DNA from: Pseudobdellovibrionaceae bacterium
GTDB taxonomy: Bacteria > Bdellovibrionota > Bdellovibrionia > Bdellovibrionales > Bdellovibrionaceae
Length of the DNA: 13,457 nucleotides
Direction of reading: 5' to 3'
NCBI GenBank assembly: GCA_947374445.1
Contig: CANCBY010000047.1
Location: forward strand, 1-13,457
This document shows positions 1 through 6,858 of this stretch, piece by piece. The position numbers were made by a program, and so were the translations under genes. How positions within the stretch are numbered: the first letter of the stretch is position 1; the number at the start of each line of letters is the position of its first letter. The notes under the pieces are model-generated. The model searched no databases. It was not told the origin of the DNA and saw only the letters and a program-made list of their open reading frames with translations.

Positions 1-716
1 ATAAAGTCCGCCAATGTGAGTGGACCCATCGGTTGATTTGTTCCAAGTTTCATCGCTTCATCAATTGCTTCCACTTTTGCAATGCCTTCATGAAGTGTGT
101 AGATCGCCTCGTTGATCATCGGCATCAATATACGATTGACGATAAAACCAGGCATATCTTTTGTGCTCTCAACAAAAACCTTATCTAAGCCTTCTGCCAA
201 AGTCTTTACTTGCGAAAAAGTTTCGTCCGTCGTTTGCAGACCGCGGATTCCTTCAACCAATTTCATCAAAGGGACGGGATTCATAAAATGCATTCCAGCC
301 ACTTGGCCCGGACGTTTAGTTACGCCAGCAATTTTTGTGATGGAGATCGAAGAAGTGTTCGAGCACAAGATCGCTGATGGCTTTGCGATCTGATCAAGCT
401 CTTTAAAAATTTTTAATTTCAAATCGATATTTTCTGTCGCGGCCTCAACAATCAAATCACAATCTTTGAGCGCTGACATATTCTCGGCCGTTTTTATATT
501 TGAAAGCAGTTTTGTCTTTTGCTCCTCAGCCATCGCTTGCTTTTTGATCAAACGATCGCAACTTGAAGAAATCGTGGCCAGTCCTTTTTCAAGAGAACTT
601 GCCTGCACGTCCACCATGATCACTGAAAAGTTTTTTTGTGCAGCCACTTGTGCGATGCCGTTGCCCATTTGTCCTGCACCGATAACGCCGATAGTTTTAA
701 TACCTTGTAGACTCAT
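1..716 (-). CDS. hbd: 3-hydroxyacyl-CoA (3-hydroxybutyryl-CoA) dehydrogenase, C-terminus cut by the window edge
   Basis: NAD-dependent oxidation of 3-hydroxyacyl-CoA to 3-ketoacyl-CoA, or the reverse, in the cytoplasm; it serves beta-oxidation or butyrate/PHB-type metabolism. About 238 of an expected 280-290 residues are present and the reading frame is open at base 1. The Rossmann loop G13-A-G15-Q-M-G18 lies at the N-terminus. The motif N120-T-S-S follows, then G-M-H143-F-M-N-P and E155, whose 12-residue spacing is that of the His-Glu dyad of this family. A C-terminal helical domain starts near the P-G-F-I-V-N-R motif. The ATG is supported by GGAGG at 723-727, 6 nt upstream. The gene stands 111 nt after the CDP-alcohol phosphotransferase, so it may be a separate unit. 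Whether its substrate is short-chain (Hbd/PaaH) or broader cannot be told from sequence. The single-domain architecture separates it from the fused FadJ at 9742-11898. Confidence 0.93.
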   Translation of the reverse strand, partial: MSLQGIKTIGVIGAGQMGNGIAQVAAQKNFSVIMVDVQASSLEKGLATISSSCDRLIKKQAMAEEQKTKLLSNIKTAENMSALKDCDLIVEAATENIDLKLKIFKELDQIAKPSAILCSNTSSISITKIAGVTKRPGQVAGMHFMNPVPLMKLVEGIRGLQTTDETFSQVKTLAEGLDKVFVESTKDMPGFIVNRILMPMINEAIYTLHEGIAKVEAIDEAMKLGTNQPMGPLTLADF

Positions 717-732
717 ATTTTGCCTCCGGTTT

Positions 733-743
733 TGCGGTCCGCA
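733..743. repeat. 11-bp palindrome upstream of hbd
   Basis: TGCGG-T-CCGCA has perfect 5-bp arms around one central base. It sits 5 bp upstream of the Shine-Dalgarno of the dehydrogenase gene. It could be an operator or an RNA element near the ribosome site, but it is short enough to arise by chance. Confidence 0.25.
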
Positions 744-827
744 GAATGTCACGAAGTCTTGGCTTTGTCAGGCGATGTGCCTTGATTTTAGGGCATTTTG
801 CGACGCGCCATGCTGCTGCACAGGCTG

Positions 828-1478
828 CTATTTTGCCGCGTTGATTTTTTTTACAAGCCTGCTAAGCCGAGCAAAGATCGTCAGCACGCTCCCCGCAAAG
901 ATAATTCCAATCCCAGAGCCCATCGAGAACCTAATACTGTTATTGAAAGTGTGCTCAAGAAAGGCCGCGATCAGTGCAACTGTAAGCACAGCCATACGGT
1001 GCTGCTTTGCCATGGGGCCTTTAAAATCATGCCCCTGCCCCAAGCTAGCTCCCAGCGTACGAACATACGCCGTCATGAGAGCCATACTCGCAGCCGCCCA
1101 ACCCAAATTCAACAGCCATGCCTCGTGCACACTCAGTGCAGCACCAACGATGAGGAACAGGTCAGAAAACCGATCTGGCACATCATTGAATAGCTCCCCT
1201 GTTGGAGTTTTGAGGCCCCCCTCAACGGCCATCAGCCCATCAACCAAATTACAAAGCAACCGCAACTGAATTGCAAAAAATGAACACAGACTAAAAACGT
1301 AAAATCCAATCCCACCATGATTTGCCAATTGTGACAAAGTCCAGCCACCGAACAGAGAAAACACGCAAGACATGACCGAGACTTGGTTGGGAGTTATGCC
1401 ACTTGTCACTAACTTTTTTGCTAAAACTTGAAAGGCATTAACCTGGCGTGAAGCTACGGGCCTGCGATTCTCAGTCAT
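828..1478 (-). CDS. YnbA-type CDP-alcohol phosphatidyltransferase, integral membrane
   Basis: Members of this superfamily swap the CMP of a CDP-alcohol for another alcohol to make phospholipids at the inner membrane. Using numbering from the upstream ATG at 1493, the active-site stretch reads N82-x2-D85-G86-x2-A89-V90-x8-G99-x3-N103-x3-D107. The usual pattern is D-x2-D-G-x2-A-R-x7-8-G-x3-D-x3-D. The first and third Asp are therefore Asn, and the Arg is Val. From memory E. coli YnbA has the same two Asn, so they mark the subfamily rather than decay. Several hydrophobic segments flank the motif. I chose the ATG at 1478 because AAGGG (1486-1490) precedes it by 7 nt; the ATG at 1493 has no ribosome site. 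It lies 31 nt after the CdsA/YnbB-like gene, its expected partner. The head group is unknown. Confidence 0.85.
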   Translation of the reverse strand: MTENRRPVASRQVNAFQVLAKKLVTSGITPNQVSVMSCVFSLFGGWTLSQLANHGGIGFYVFSLCSFFAIQLRLLCNLVDGLMAVEGGLKTPTGELFNDVPDRFSDLFLIVGAALSVHEAWLLNLGWAAASMALMTAYVRTLGASLGQGHDFKGPMAKQHRMAVLTVALIAAFLEHTFNNSIRFSMGSGIGIIFAGSVLTIFARLSRLVKKINAAK

Positions 1479-1509
1479 CTCTGCACCCTTCATTTGCTAG
1501 TTCAGCCGG

Positions 1510-2442
1510 TCATTCGGCTATGAGAAAATAAAATAAATAAAACACAACCGGAGACGTTAAAATCAAACTGTCTAAACGATCGAGATAGCCCCCATGGCCC
1601 GGCAAAGCGTTGCTAAAATCTTTTGTTCCAAAATGTCTTTTGACTGCACTAAAAAATAGATCTCCCATAATTCCATAAACCGAAATCACGACTCCAAACA
1701 AAATGCTCTGCCATAGCGGCAGCTGCAAAATTTTCGTAAATAAAATACTCGCGACGGCAATTGTAAAAAATAACCCGCCAATAAAGCCCGCCTCAGTCTT
1801 ATTGGGACTGATATGCGGAATAATTTTGTTTTTACCAAAAAGTTTACCAAAAATGAACTGACTGATGTCATTAATTTCAGTCAGAAAGATAATTAGAAAA
1901 ACCAATAGCTGCGCTTTTTCAAGGCTTGCAAAAGTCTTATTCGCCAACAAAAAAAGCGCTGGCAAGCACGCCAGAAAATGAAAAAATACGATCGGACCAA
2001 TCAGAGAGGCCGCCGTTCTTGGAAGTTGCTCAAGATCAGACTTAAAAATAACCACAGGTGCTAAAGTCAAAAGCACAGTTAGAATCGGAAGCAGCTGAAA
2101 GCACCTAAACTGCCCAAAACCTAAAAGAGCATATTGAGCAATTACGAAGATACAAATGATCACGCGCAGAGTATTTTTAAGTTTCTCGAGCTTTGAAAAA
2201 CTATAATACTCAAATGCAACAACCAAGCTAATTAAGGCGAATCCAGCAAGGAGCCCCCAGGGTGCGGTGCCTAAAGTAAATAGAAAAAAACAAACAATCC
2301 ACCACCAGGTCTTTACGATCACCCTCACTTTTTCAAGCGTGGAATTTTTGGGATTCTTTTTTTGCAAGAAAAATGTCGCTAGCGAGGCAAAACCCAAAAG
2401 CAAAATGGACGCACTAAGAATATAAAAAAATGTTTGTGTCAT
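1510..2442 (-). CDS. Phosphatidate cytidylyltransferase, CdsA/YnbB type
   Basis: The enzyme makes CDP-diacylglycerol from phosphatidate and CTP in the inner membrane. It has 310 residues with many hydrophobic segments. T188-E-I-N-D-I-S-Q and the following G-K-x-F-G-K (to about 205), then S212-P-N-K-T-E-A-G, are typical of the family. The C-terminal signature runs from S255-A-V-K-R through K-D to H273-G-G-Y-L-D-R-L-D, close to the CdsA family signature. An R-V-x-V-K-T-W-W segment near residues 40-47 and the T-E-x-N-D-I-x-Q-Y/F motif match E. coli YnbB as I remember it better than housekeeping CdsA. It starts 6 nt after the porin-like gene and is followed 31 nt later by the YnbA-like gene, which reproduces the ynbA/ynbB pairing in reverse order. 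No Shine-Dalgarno is visible; CCTCCT sits where AGGAGG would be, so translation may depend on coupling to the upstream gene. Confidence 0.93.
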   Translation of the reverse strand: MTQTFFYILSASILLLGFASLATFFLQKKNPKNSTLEKVRVIVKTWWWIVCFFLFTLGTAPWGLLAGFALISLVVAFEYYSFSKLEKLKNTLRVIICIFVIAQYALLGFGQFRCFQLLPILTVLLTLAPVVIFKSDLEQLPRTAASLIGPIVFFHFLACLPALFLLANKTFASLEKAQLLVFLIIFLTEINDISQFIFGKLFGKNKIIPHISPNKTEAGFIGGLFFTIAVASILFTKILQLPLWQSILFGVVISVYGIMGDLFFSAVKRHFGTKDFSNALPGHGGYLDRLDSLILTSPVVFYLFYFLIAE

Positions 2443-2448
2443 AGGAGG

Positions 2449-3498
2449 TTAAATCCCCGCACTGGAGGAGTTGATTCGAAACAGTAAAAGTGCTTCGTCG
2501 TTATTCTTAGAGGGCTGCTCTTCTTTGTGCTTGAAAAACAGGGTCAGCGAACTCAGCTGATCGCGACTCGAAAGTAAAAAGCCAAAGGCCGAAATTTTAG
2601 AAATTGTCGCACTGTCTTTGAGATCACTCTGGGTCTGCTCATACCGACCGAGCAAATTAAGATCTCCCCCCAGATTCCAAGAAACATCAAAACGCCCCCA
2701 GCCCATTGGATATTTGTCAGCATCTTGTAAAATATCACCACGGCCCACTTCGAGGTTCCAGTAGTCACGCTTCCAGAGATGAAAAAGAGCTAAAGTTCCC
2801 CAGCGGATTTTGCTAGACTTTGTATTGTCAAAACGAAAACTGTCTGTCGTTTGTGCTGTTGAGCTGCTAGTGCTGATCGGGTTGGTAGAACCCTCTGTCG
2901 CAGTCAGCAAAACACCGTTTCCAGTATTATTATCTAAATACTGCCAGCGACCTGTGACCCACATTTTTGCATCGGCATTGGGCCCCGACTCGCCGTTATG
3001 TACCGTGATTGAAGTCAACCAAGGCTTGGTTATAGCCTCGAGAGTCAAACCCTCATCACGAGTGAACAGCCAGCTTCGCTTTCGAACCTCGCTTTGTGGC
3101 ATCAACCAAAAGCCATCGCCAAAACTACCTTCGAAACCGTCAGGAATCGGCAACCTGCCCACACGTAAAATGCCCGAAGTCGATTTGAGTTCGACCCAAG
3201 CTTCTATGAGGCCGAACCCGTCTTTGCTTGGATTCATCCAAATTACAGGTTGGATTTGATCCAATGTTCCAAGACGAAATTGGCCATGAATAAATTCGTC
3301 TTTAAGCCACTGGACAGAGATCCAGGACTCCTTAAGATCGAAACCGCCCTCAGAGGGCTCGCGCACCTCAAGCCTTGGCGCCAATGAAAAATCTTGAAAC
3401 TGAAACGTCCCAAGACTCTCTCCAGCTTTGACTGAAAAAGGCAGCAGCAGATTCAGAGCCACCAAGAAAATAAAAAAAGAACGATTTTGTTGAATCAT
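2449..3498 (-). CDS. Putative outer-membrane porin-like beta-barrel protein
   Basis: A signal peptide of about 25 residues (hydrophobic core, then V-K-A before G-E-S) is followed by 324 residues of alternating, aromatic-rich strands without membrane helices. Strand-turn patterns such as R-V-G-R-L, R-W-x-Y, W-N-L-E-V-G-R-G and L-L-G-R-Y-E-Q resemble phosphate-selective or general porins. This supports an outer-membrane barrel but not a substrate. A low-complexity Ser/Thr-rich loop lies around residues 205-220. The protein ends S-S-A-G-I rather than with the usual C-terminal Phe, although F-R-I sits a few residues earlier. The first ATG fits the signal peptide; its ribosome site is weak. It is the first gene of a run with the CDP-diglyceride synthase (6-nt gap) and the CDP-alcohol phosphotransferase, so it may serve envelope lipid metabolism. 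It could also be a periplasmic beta-protein. Confidence 0.7.
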   Translation of the reverse strand: MIQQNRSFFIFLVALNLLLPFSVKAGESLGTFQFQDFSLAPRLEVREPSEGGFDLKESWISVQWLKDEFIHGQFRLGTLDQIQPVIWMNPSKDGFGLIEAWVELKSTSGILRVGRLPIPDGFEGSFGDGFWLMPQSEVRKRSWLFTRDEGLTLEAITKPWLTSITVHNGESGPNADAKMWVTGRWQYLDNNTGNGVLLTATEGSTNPISTSSSTAQTTDSFRFDNTKSSKIRWGTLALFHLWKRDYWNLEVGRGDILQDADKYPMGWGRFDVSWNLGGDLNLLGRYEQTQSDLKDSATISKISAFGFLLSSRDQLSSLTLFFKHKEEQPSKNNDEALLLFRINSSSAGI

Positions 3499-3507
3499 TT
3501 CGATGTC

Positions 3508-3624
3508 TTCAAATCTAAAGCTATCTCCACGAAATGACCATCAAAATGACCACGAGAGTCGCACTCCTAGCCATGAAGCCAGCTAAGTTTTTTACTCAAT
3601 CTCATCATTCAGCGGAGATTTGAA
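3508..3624. repeat. 9-bp inverted repeat spanning the divergent intergenic region
   Basis: TTCAAATCT (3508-3516) and its exact reverse complement AGATTTGAA (3616-3624) lie at opposite ends of the 168-bp divergent region, one close to each start codon. They could be paired binding sites for one regulator of both genes. A match of this length has a modest chance of being random. Confidence 0.25.
3532..3552. repeat. Tandem 9-bp direct repeat upstream of the porin-like gene
   Basis: AAATGACCA occurs at 3532-3540 and again at 3544-3552, a 12-bp period close to one helical turn. The pair lies 34-54 bp upstream of the porin-like start. A weak -10-like TAGATT follows on the minus strand at 3517-3512. 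This arrangement suits an activator bound as a tandem dimer in place of a -35 box. The regulator is unknown. Confidence 0.35.
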
Positions 3625-3666
3625 TCTGGCCTTGAGAATCAAGCCGCAGAGCCTGAGAATATCTTT

Positions 3667-5016
3667 GTGACCAAATTGCCGATCGCATTTAAACCTCTAA
3701 TTGTTCTAACAGGACTGCTAGCCATTTCTCCGGCCGTTTGGTCCATGAGCACTGCTATATCTTTTTATCGGGCACCACAAAGTCTATTCCCGTCAGGACA
3801 AGCCTCAAACGAAACACTCAATAAAAAAATTATCGGCAACGAATTTTTATTTCGCTATCTTGTCGGCTCGAGCGCCGGAGCTAACCCAACTGCCAGCGAG
3901 CGCAAACAATGGGTGCAAGCCAATAAAGTCGCTCGTGATGTCGATTTGAGCGAAAAAGTTTTTTACAAAGAAAAAGAATTCTTGCTCAAAGAAATTCGTG
4001 GCTACTGGGCACTTCTCGAGCCGGCCTACGGTGGTCAGCAAGAATGGGCTCCAGTTTTTGAACTCCAATCTTCGCCTCAAGACATGGGTTTAGCTATGAC
4101 TCTCATATCAACGTCACTGCGCTCTGGTCCGACATGGTCGTCAGAGCTGCTAACGGCCATGCCAGGCAAAAGCACTCTCAAAATTCTCGCTGTTAAAGAT
4201 TCTTGGCTAAAAGTTTCTTACAATCCCAACAATAGCAGCACTTCGGTCATAGGCTTTGTTGATCTCAATAACGTTTTACTGAAAGCTGATTTTGCGAGTG
4301 AGGTCATGGATGAAAATGGACATTGGCAAAAGGTTAAATTTCGCGAGTCATATCTTCTCGAACTTGAAAACAAACGAAATATCAGCATCACCCAGGTCAA
4401 ACTTTGGAAGACCAACCGTGATCTGGCTATCGTCATCGAAAGTGATGAGCCCCACCGTCTGCTGCTTCGCCAGAACTTAGCTATTCTAAAAACCGAAGCT
4501 CAGGTTTGGGGCATCAGCCAACTCAAAGACCACGGCAAAGTCTTTTGGAAACGACCGCTCGCTAGTGATCTTCCTGCAGCCGAAACAAAACTAACAAAAG
4601 ATGATCTTCTCAAGCGCGAAGTCTTCTCGGTTTCTTGGAGCGCTCAGAATAAACGCATCGGCTTGGCTTCTTCGCACGGTATTTTTTCGACATTGGATGG
4701 CGGAGAGACTTGGACATTGCTTACACAGTTTAAAAATGACAACCATCCTGTTTCGATCGCCCCAGATGGATCTTGGTTTGTTGGATTTTTAAAAAGCAAA
4801 GACCTCGGAAAGACTTTTAACAACTACTTGCCGATTGATTATCTAACCAAACTTATACAAAGCCGCACGGTGCATCCGCCGCGAATTTTAAAAATTTCGC
4901 AGATCGACTTCAAAAACTCGATCATGCAAATCACTGTTGATACGGGATCTAAGCAGCTAAAAATGGCGACAAGATCTCACAGCGACTTGATCACCGACTG
5001 GGATTTGGTCAATTAA
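3667..5016 (+). CDS. Exported protein with SH3-like stretch and two Asp-box (BNR) motifs
   Basis: 449 residues, beginning with a signal-peptide-like segment (hydrophobic core about 9-20, possible cleavage near residues 26-30). Residues about 160-207 look like a bacterial SH3 fold: an M-P-G-K-S-T-L turn, then W-L-K-V-S-Y, then I-G-F-V-D-L-N-N-V-L. Near the C-terminus, T342-L-D-G-G-E-T-W349 and S377-K-D-L-G-K-T-F384 both fit the Asp-box pattern S/T-x-D-x-G-x-T-W/F, which marks turns of beta-propeller blades. Two boxes are too few for a full propeller by themselves. SH3 and Asp-box proteins are often exported and bind wall or glycan material, but no catalytic site is visible, so the role is unknown. 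The start is GTG with only a weak GAGA upstream; TTG three codons later is an alternative. The stop overlaps the convergent PlsC gene by 8 bp. Confidence 0.75.
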   Translation: MTKLPIAFKPLIVLTGLLAISPAVWSMSTAISFYRAPQSLFPSGQASNETLNKKIIGNEFLFRYLVGSSAGANPTASERKQWVQANKVARDVDLSEKVFYKEKEFLLKEIRGYWALLEPAYGGQQEWAPVFELQSSPQDMGLAMTLISTSLRSGPTWSSELLTAMPGKSTLKILAVKDSWLKVSYNPNNSSTSVIGFVDLNNVLLKADFASEVMDENGHWQKVKFRESYLLELENKRNISITQVKLWKTNRDLAIVIESDEPHRLLLRQNLAILKTEAQVWGISQLKDHGKVFWKRPLASDLPAAETKLTKDDLLKREVFSVSWSAQNKRIGLASSHGIFSTLDGGETWTLLTQFKNDNHPVSIAPDGSWFVGFLKSKDLGKTFNNYLPIDYLTKLIQSRTVHPPRILKISQIDFKNSIMQITVDTGSKQLKMATRSHSDLITDWDLVN

Positions 5017-5728
5017 AAAACGGGCTCATTTTTTCAAAGACTTGCTTTTGCAGATGAACTCTTGTCTCAAGAGTGTAGTCCTGCACTTCAATCGCTGGCA
5101 GATACTGCAAAGTGATCTGAGACTTCCAACGCTTCCAATGAGGCAGCACCGTGTTTTTAGGATAAACCTCGGCAGCACCCTTTATCACAACCGGAACAAT
5201 CGGAAGTTTTGAGTTTATCGCAAAAATAAATGGCCCTGCTTTGAATGGCAAAAGTTTTTCGACTTTATTTCGGCCGCCCTCCGGAGCCAAAGCAAATTTT
5301 TGCCCTTGCTCAACTCTAGCCTGAGCATGCTCGTACACTTTGAAAACCTTGTCGCGATGAGCTCTTGAAATTGGCAAAACCCCTGCTAAGCGCATTGCCG
5401 GCCCAAAAAATGGAATCTTAAAAAGTTCAATCTTCGCGCCAAACCTCATACCAGAAAGTCTGGCTGACATTGCGAAGACATCAAAAAAACTCGTGTGATT
5501 AAACAAAAAAAGACAGGCTCCCTCAGGAATATTTTCTCGACCCGATTCCTTGAGTTCAACGCCAAAAAGAAGCAACGTTGTTTCGCCCCAGAAGCAAATC
5601 ACCCGATCCACCCATTTTTTTTGCAATCCAAAAAAATTTAAAAAAATAGAAGCCGAAGACAACACAACTGTTATAAACAAAAATATAAAACTAGAAATCA
5701 CCGAGCGACAGATTGAAAAAACGATCAT
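5009..5728 (-). CDS. plsC: 1-acyl-sn-glycerol-3-phosphate acyltransferase, PlsC family
   Basis: Transfers an acyl chain to lysophosphatidic acid to give phosphatidate at the cytoplasmic face of the inner membrane. A long hydrophobic N-terminus (about 6-34) anchors it. Motif I is N77-H78-T-S-F-F-D83, the catalytic H-x4-D. Motif II is the stretch G97-A-K-I-E through F-F-G-P to G-V-L-P-I-S-R122. Motif III is P149-E-G-G-R153 with N and K next, where F-P-E-G-T-R-S is commoner. Motif IV is I177-V-P-V-V-I-K-G. At 239 residues it has the normal length. Its ATG overlaps the stop of the upstream gene (ATGA at 5725-5728), so the two are probably translated together; no strong ribosome site is visible. 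It would supply the substrate for the CdsA/YnbB-like enzyme in the same window. Other lysophospholipids or a specialised lipid remain possible substrates. Confidence 0.92.
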   Translation of the reverse strand: MIVFSICRSVISSFIFLFITVVLSSASIFLNFFGLQKKWVDRVICFWGETTLLLFGVELKESGRENIPEGACLFLFNHTSFFDVFAMSARLSGMRFGAKIELFKIPFFGPAMRLAGVLPISRAHRDKVFKVYEHAQARVEQGQKFALAPEGGRNKVEKLLPFKAGPFIFAINSKLPIVPVVIKGAAEVYPKNTVLPHWKRWKSQITLQYLPAIEVQDYTLETRVHLQKQVFEKMSPFFN

Positions 5729-6849
5729 TCAGCTAAAATCCGCTTGCGGGCTGCATTGATCTGACGGTCCTTATATGCCTGATGTTCCGAGGGGCCCGAC
5801 AAAATCTTTTCATGAGATGCCTGATCCATAATCTGAATTTCAAAAGGGTAAAAAAAACTAAAAGTTCCACCTGGAGTTTTAACTTTGATAAACTTCCGCG
5901 AGATAAATTTAATAAATCTATAATCAGCACCGGAGAACTGATTGTCTTTGCGAAAAAGTCCGTCTTGCCCCGTCGGCTCTGCAGAGTTTTCGATGAGCGC
6001 CTTTTCAAAAAGACCGGTGATTTGCTCTGGCGTTAAGTTTAAAGCCGTTTTTGCGATACGCTCAGAAACTTTTAAAAACAAATCAACCGGATAAAGATTA
6101 TTCGACGACTGCTCTGGCATAATATGTGGAAAACTAATCAAGTTCTCTTCGACTAAAAAACGAATCACACGAAATGTGTCAAACATCGATCTCGTCACAA
6201 AGCGAAGTCCCAGCTTATCAAAAACACTCATTGCCAAAGCGTTAGGTTTTGCCAAAAGTTTAATAACCGTAGATGTCGAAGTTTTAAATGGCTTCACTTC
6301 AAAACCCACTAACGGCAAGGGGTAGGCTTCAAGGCGAGTGCCAGCTCCTGCTCCTTTGAGGTAAGTCGTTCCAGTTGTCCCATCATTGAAAATACAATTC
6401 TGAAAAGGCGTCAAAATTTGCTTTTGGATCTCTTCAGAAAAGGTCGAAAACAAATCATTCTCGGAATGTACAAATACATGCATCACCCGTAAGATCGCAC
6501 AAGCCCACTTTTGCAGTTGCGGCTCCGCTGGTTTTTTTTCGCTAGCCCAGATCAATAAGTTTCTGAGATCAACAAGCGCCTTAGGGTCACGCAGTATTTC
6601 GGGAATTTCAGATTTTTCAAAGCCTAATTTTTCTTCGATCAACACCAAGGCACGACGGTGAAAATACCAAAGTCTTTCAACCTCGTCTTGATCGGATAAA
6701 TCAAAGCCATAGCCTTTAATAAAATTTTCGGCTTCTTCAAAGTTTGTTATGTTAAGACGTGGAATATCAAGGGCTGACTTACCGCCCACCACAGAGTGAA
6801 TAACAAAAGGATCAAAAACGAGTCTTTGCATCGGACTGTAGCCTAACAT
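5725..6849 (-). CDS. Uncharacterised protein with RelA/SpoT-synthetase-like C-terminal half
   Basis: 374 residues from the ATG at 6849 (TTG at 6852 is possible; neither has a clear ribosome site). No signal peptide or membrane helix, so cytoplasmic. Numbering from the TTG: K190-x3-S194-x3-K198-L199 resembles the K-x3-S-I-x2-K-L nucleotide-binding segment of (p)ppGpp synthetases. D212-K-L-G-L-R217 resembles D-I-A-G-I-R with the metal-binding Asp. G308-A-D-Y311-R matches N-G-Y-x-S. E338-I-Q-I is the second metal-site Glu motif. After E338, H347, E348, H357, Y360 and K361 fall at the same spacing as in RelA E-I-Q-I-R-T...H-E...H-W-x-Y-K. The Arg after E-I-Q-I is Met342 and the Arg of R-x-K is Pro188. 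An extra segment of about 65 residues separates D212 from E338. I associate such proteins with TIGR04552/TIGR04562, unverified. It is translationally coupled to plsC. Confidence 0.65.
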   Translation of the reverse strand: MLGYSPMQRLVFDPFVIHSVVGGKSALDIPRLNITNFEEAENFIKGYGFDLSDQDEVERLWYFHRRALVLIEEKLGFEKSEIPEILRDPKALVDLRNLLIWASEKKPAEPQLQKWACAILRVMHVFVHSENDLFSTFSEEIQKQILTPFQNCIFNDGTTGTTYLKGAGAGTRLEAYPLPLVGFEVKPFKTSTSTVIKLLAKPNALAMSVFDKLGLRFVTRSMFDTFRVIRFLVEENLISFPHIMPEQSSNNLYPVDLFLKVSERIAKTALNLTPEQITGLFEKALIENSAEPTGQDGLFRKDNQFSGADYRFIKFISRKFIKVKTPGGTFSFFYPFEIQIMDQASHEKILSGPSEHQAYKDRQINAARKRILAE

Positions 6850-6858
6850 CAAAATCTA

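Noticed and set aside
466..1269. 267-codon open frame on the plus strand
   Set aside because: It lies opposite the dehydrogenase and the CDP-alcohol phosphotransferase, both with clear family motifs. Its translation is Cys/Ser-rich and fits no family I know, so it is an antisense shadow.
1479..1493. Upstream ATG at 1493 as start of the CDP-alcohol phosphotransferase
   Set aside because: No ribosome site precedes it, whereas AAGGG within these codons is well placed for the ATG at 1478. The longer start is not excluded.
2810..3259. 149-codon open frame on the plus strand
   Set aside because: Fully antisense to the porin-like gene, with no ribosome site or recognisable motif.
3532..3552. Pho box reading of the tandem repeat
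   Set aside because: The period is 12 bp rather than 11 and the repeat is TGGTCATTT on the minus strand rather than CTGTCAT, so I keep it only as a repeat of unknown regulator.
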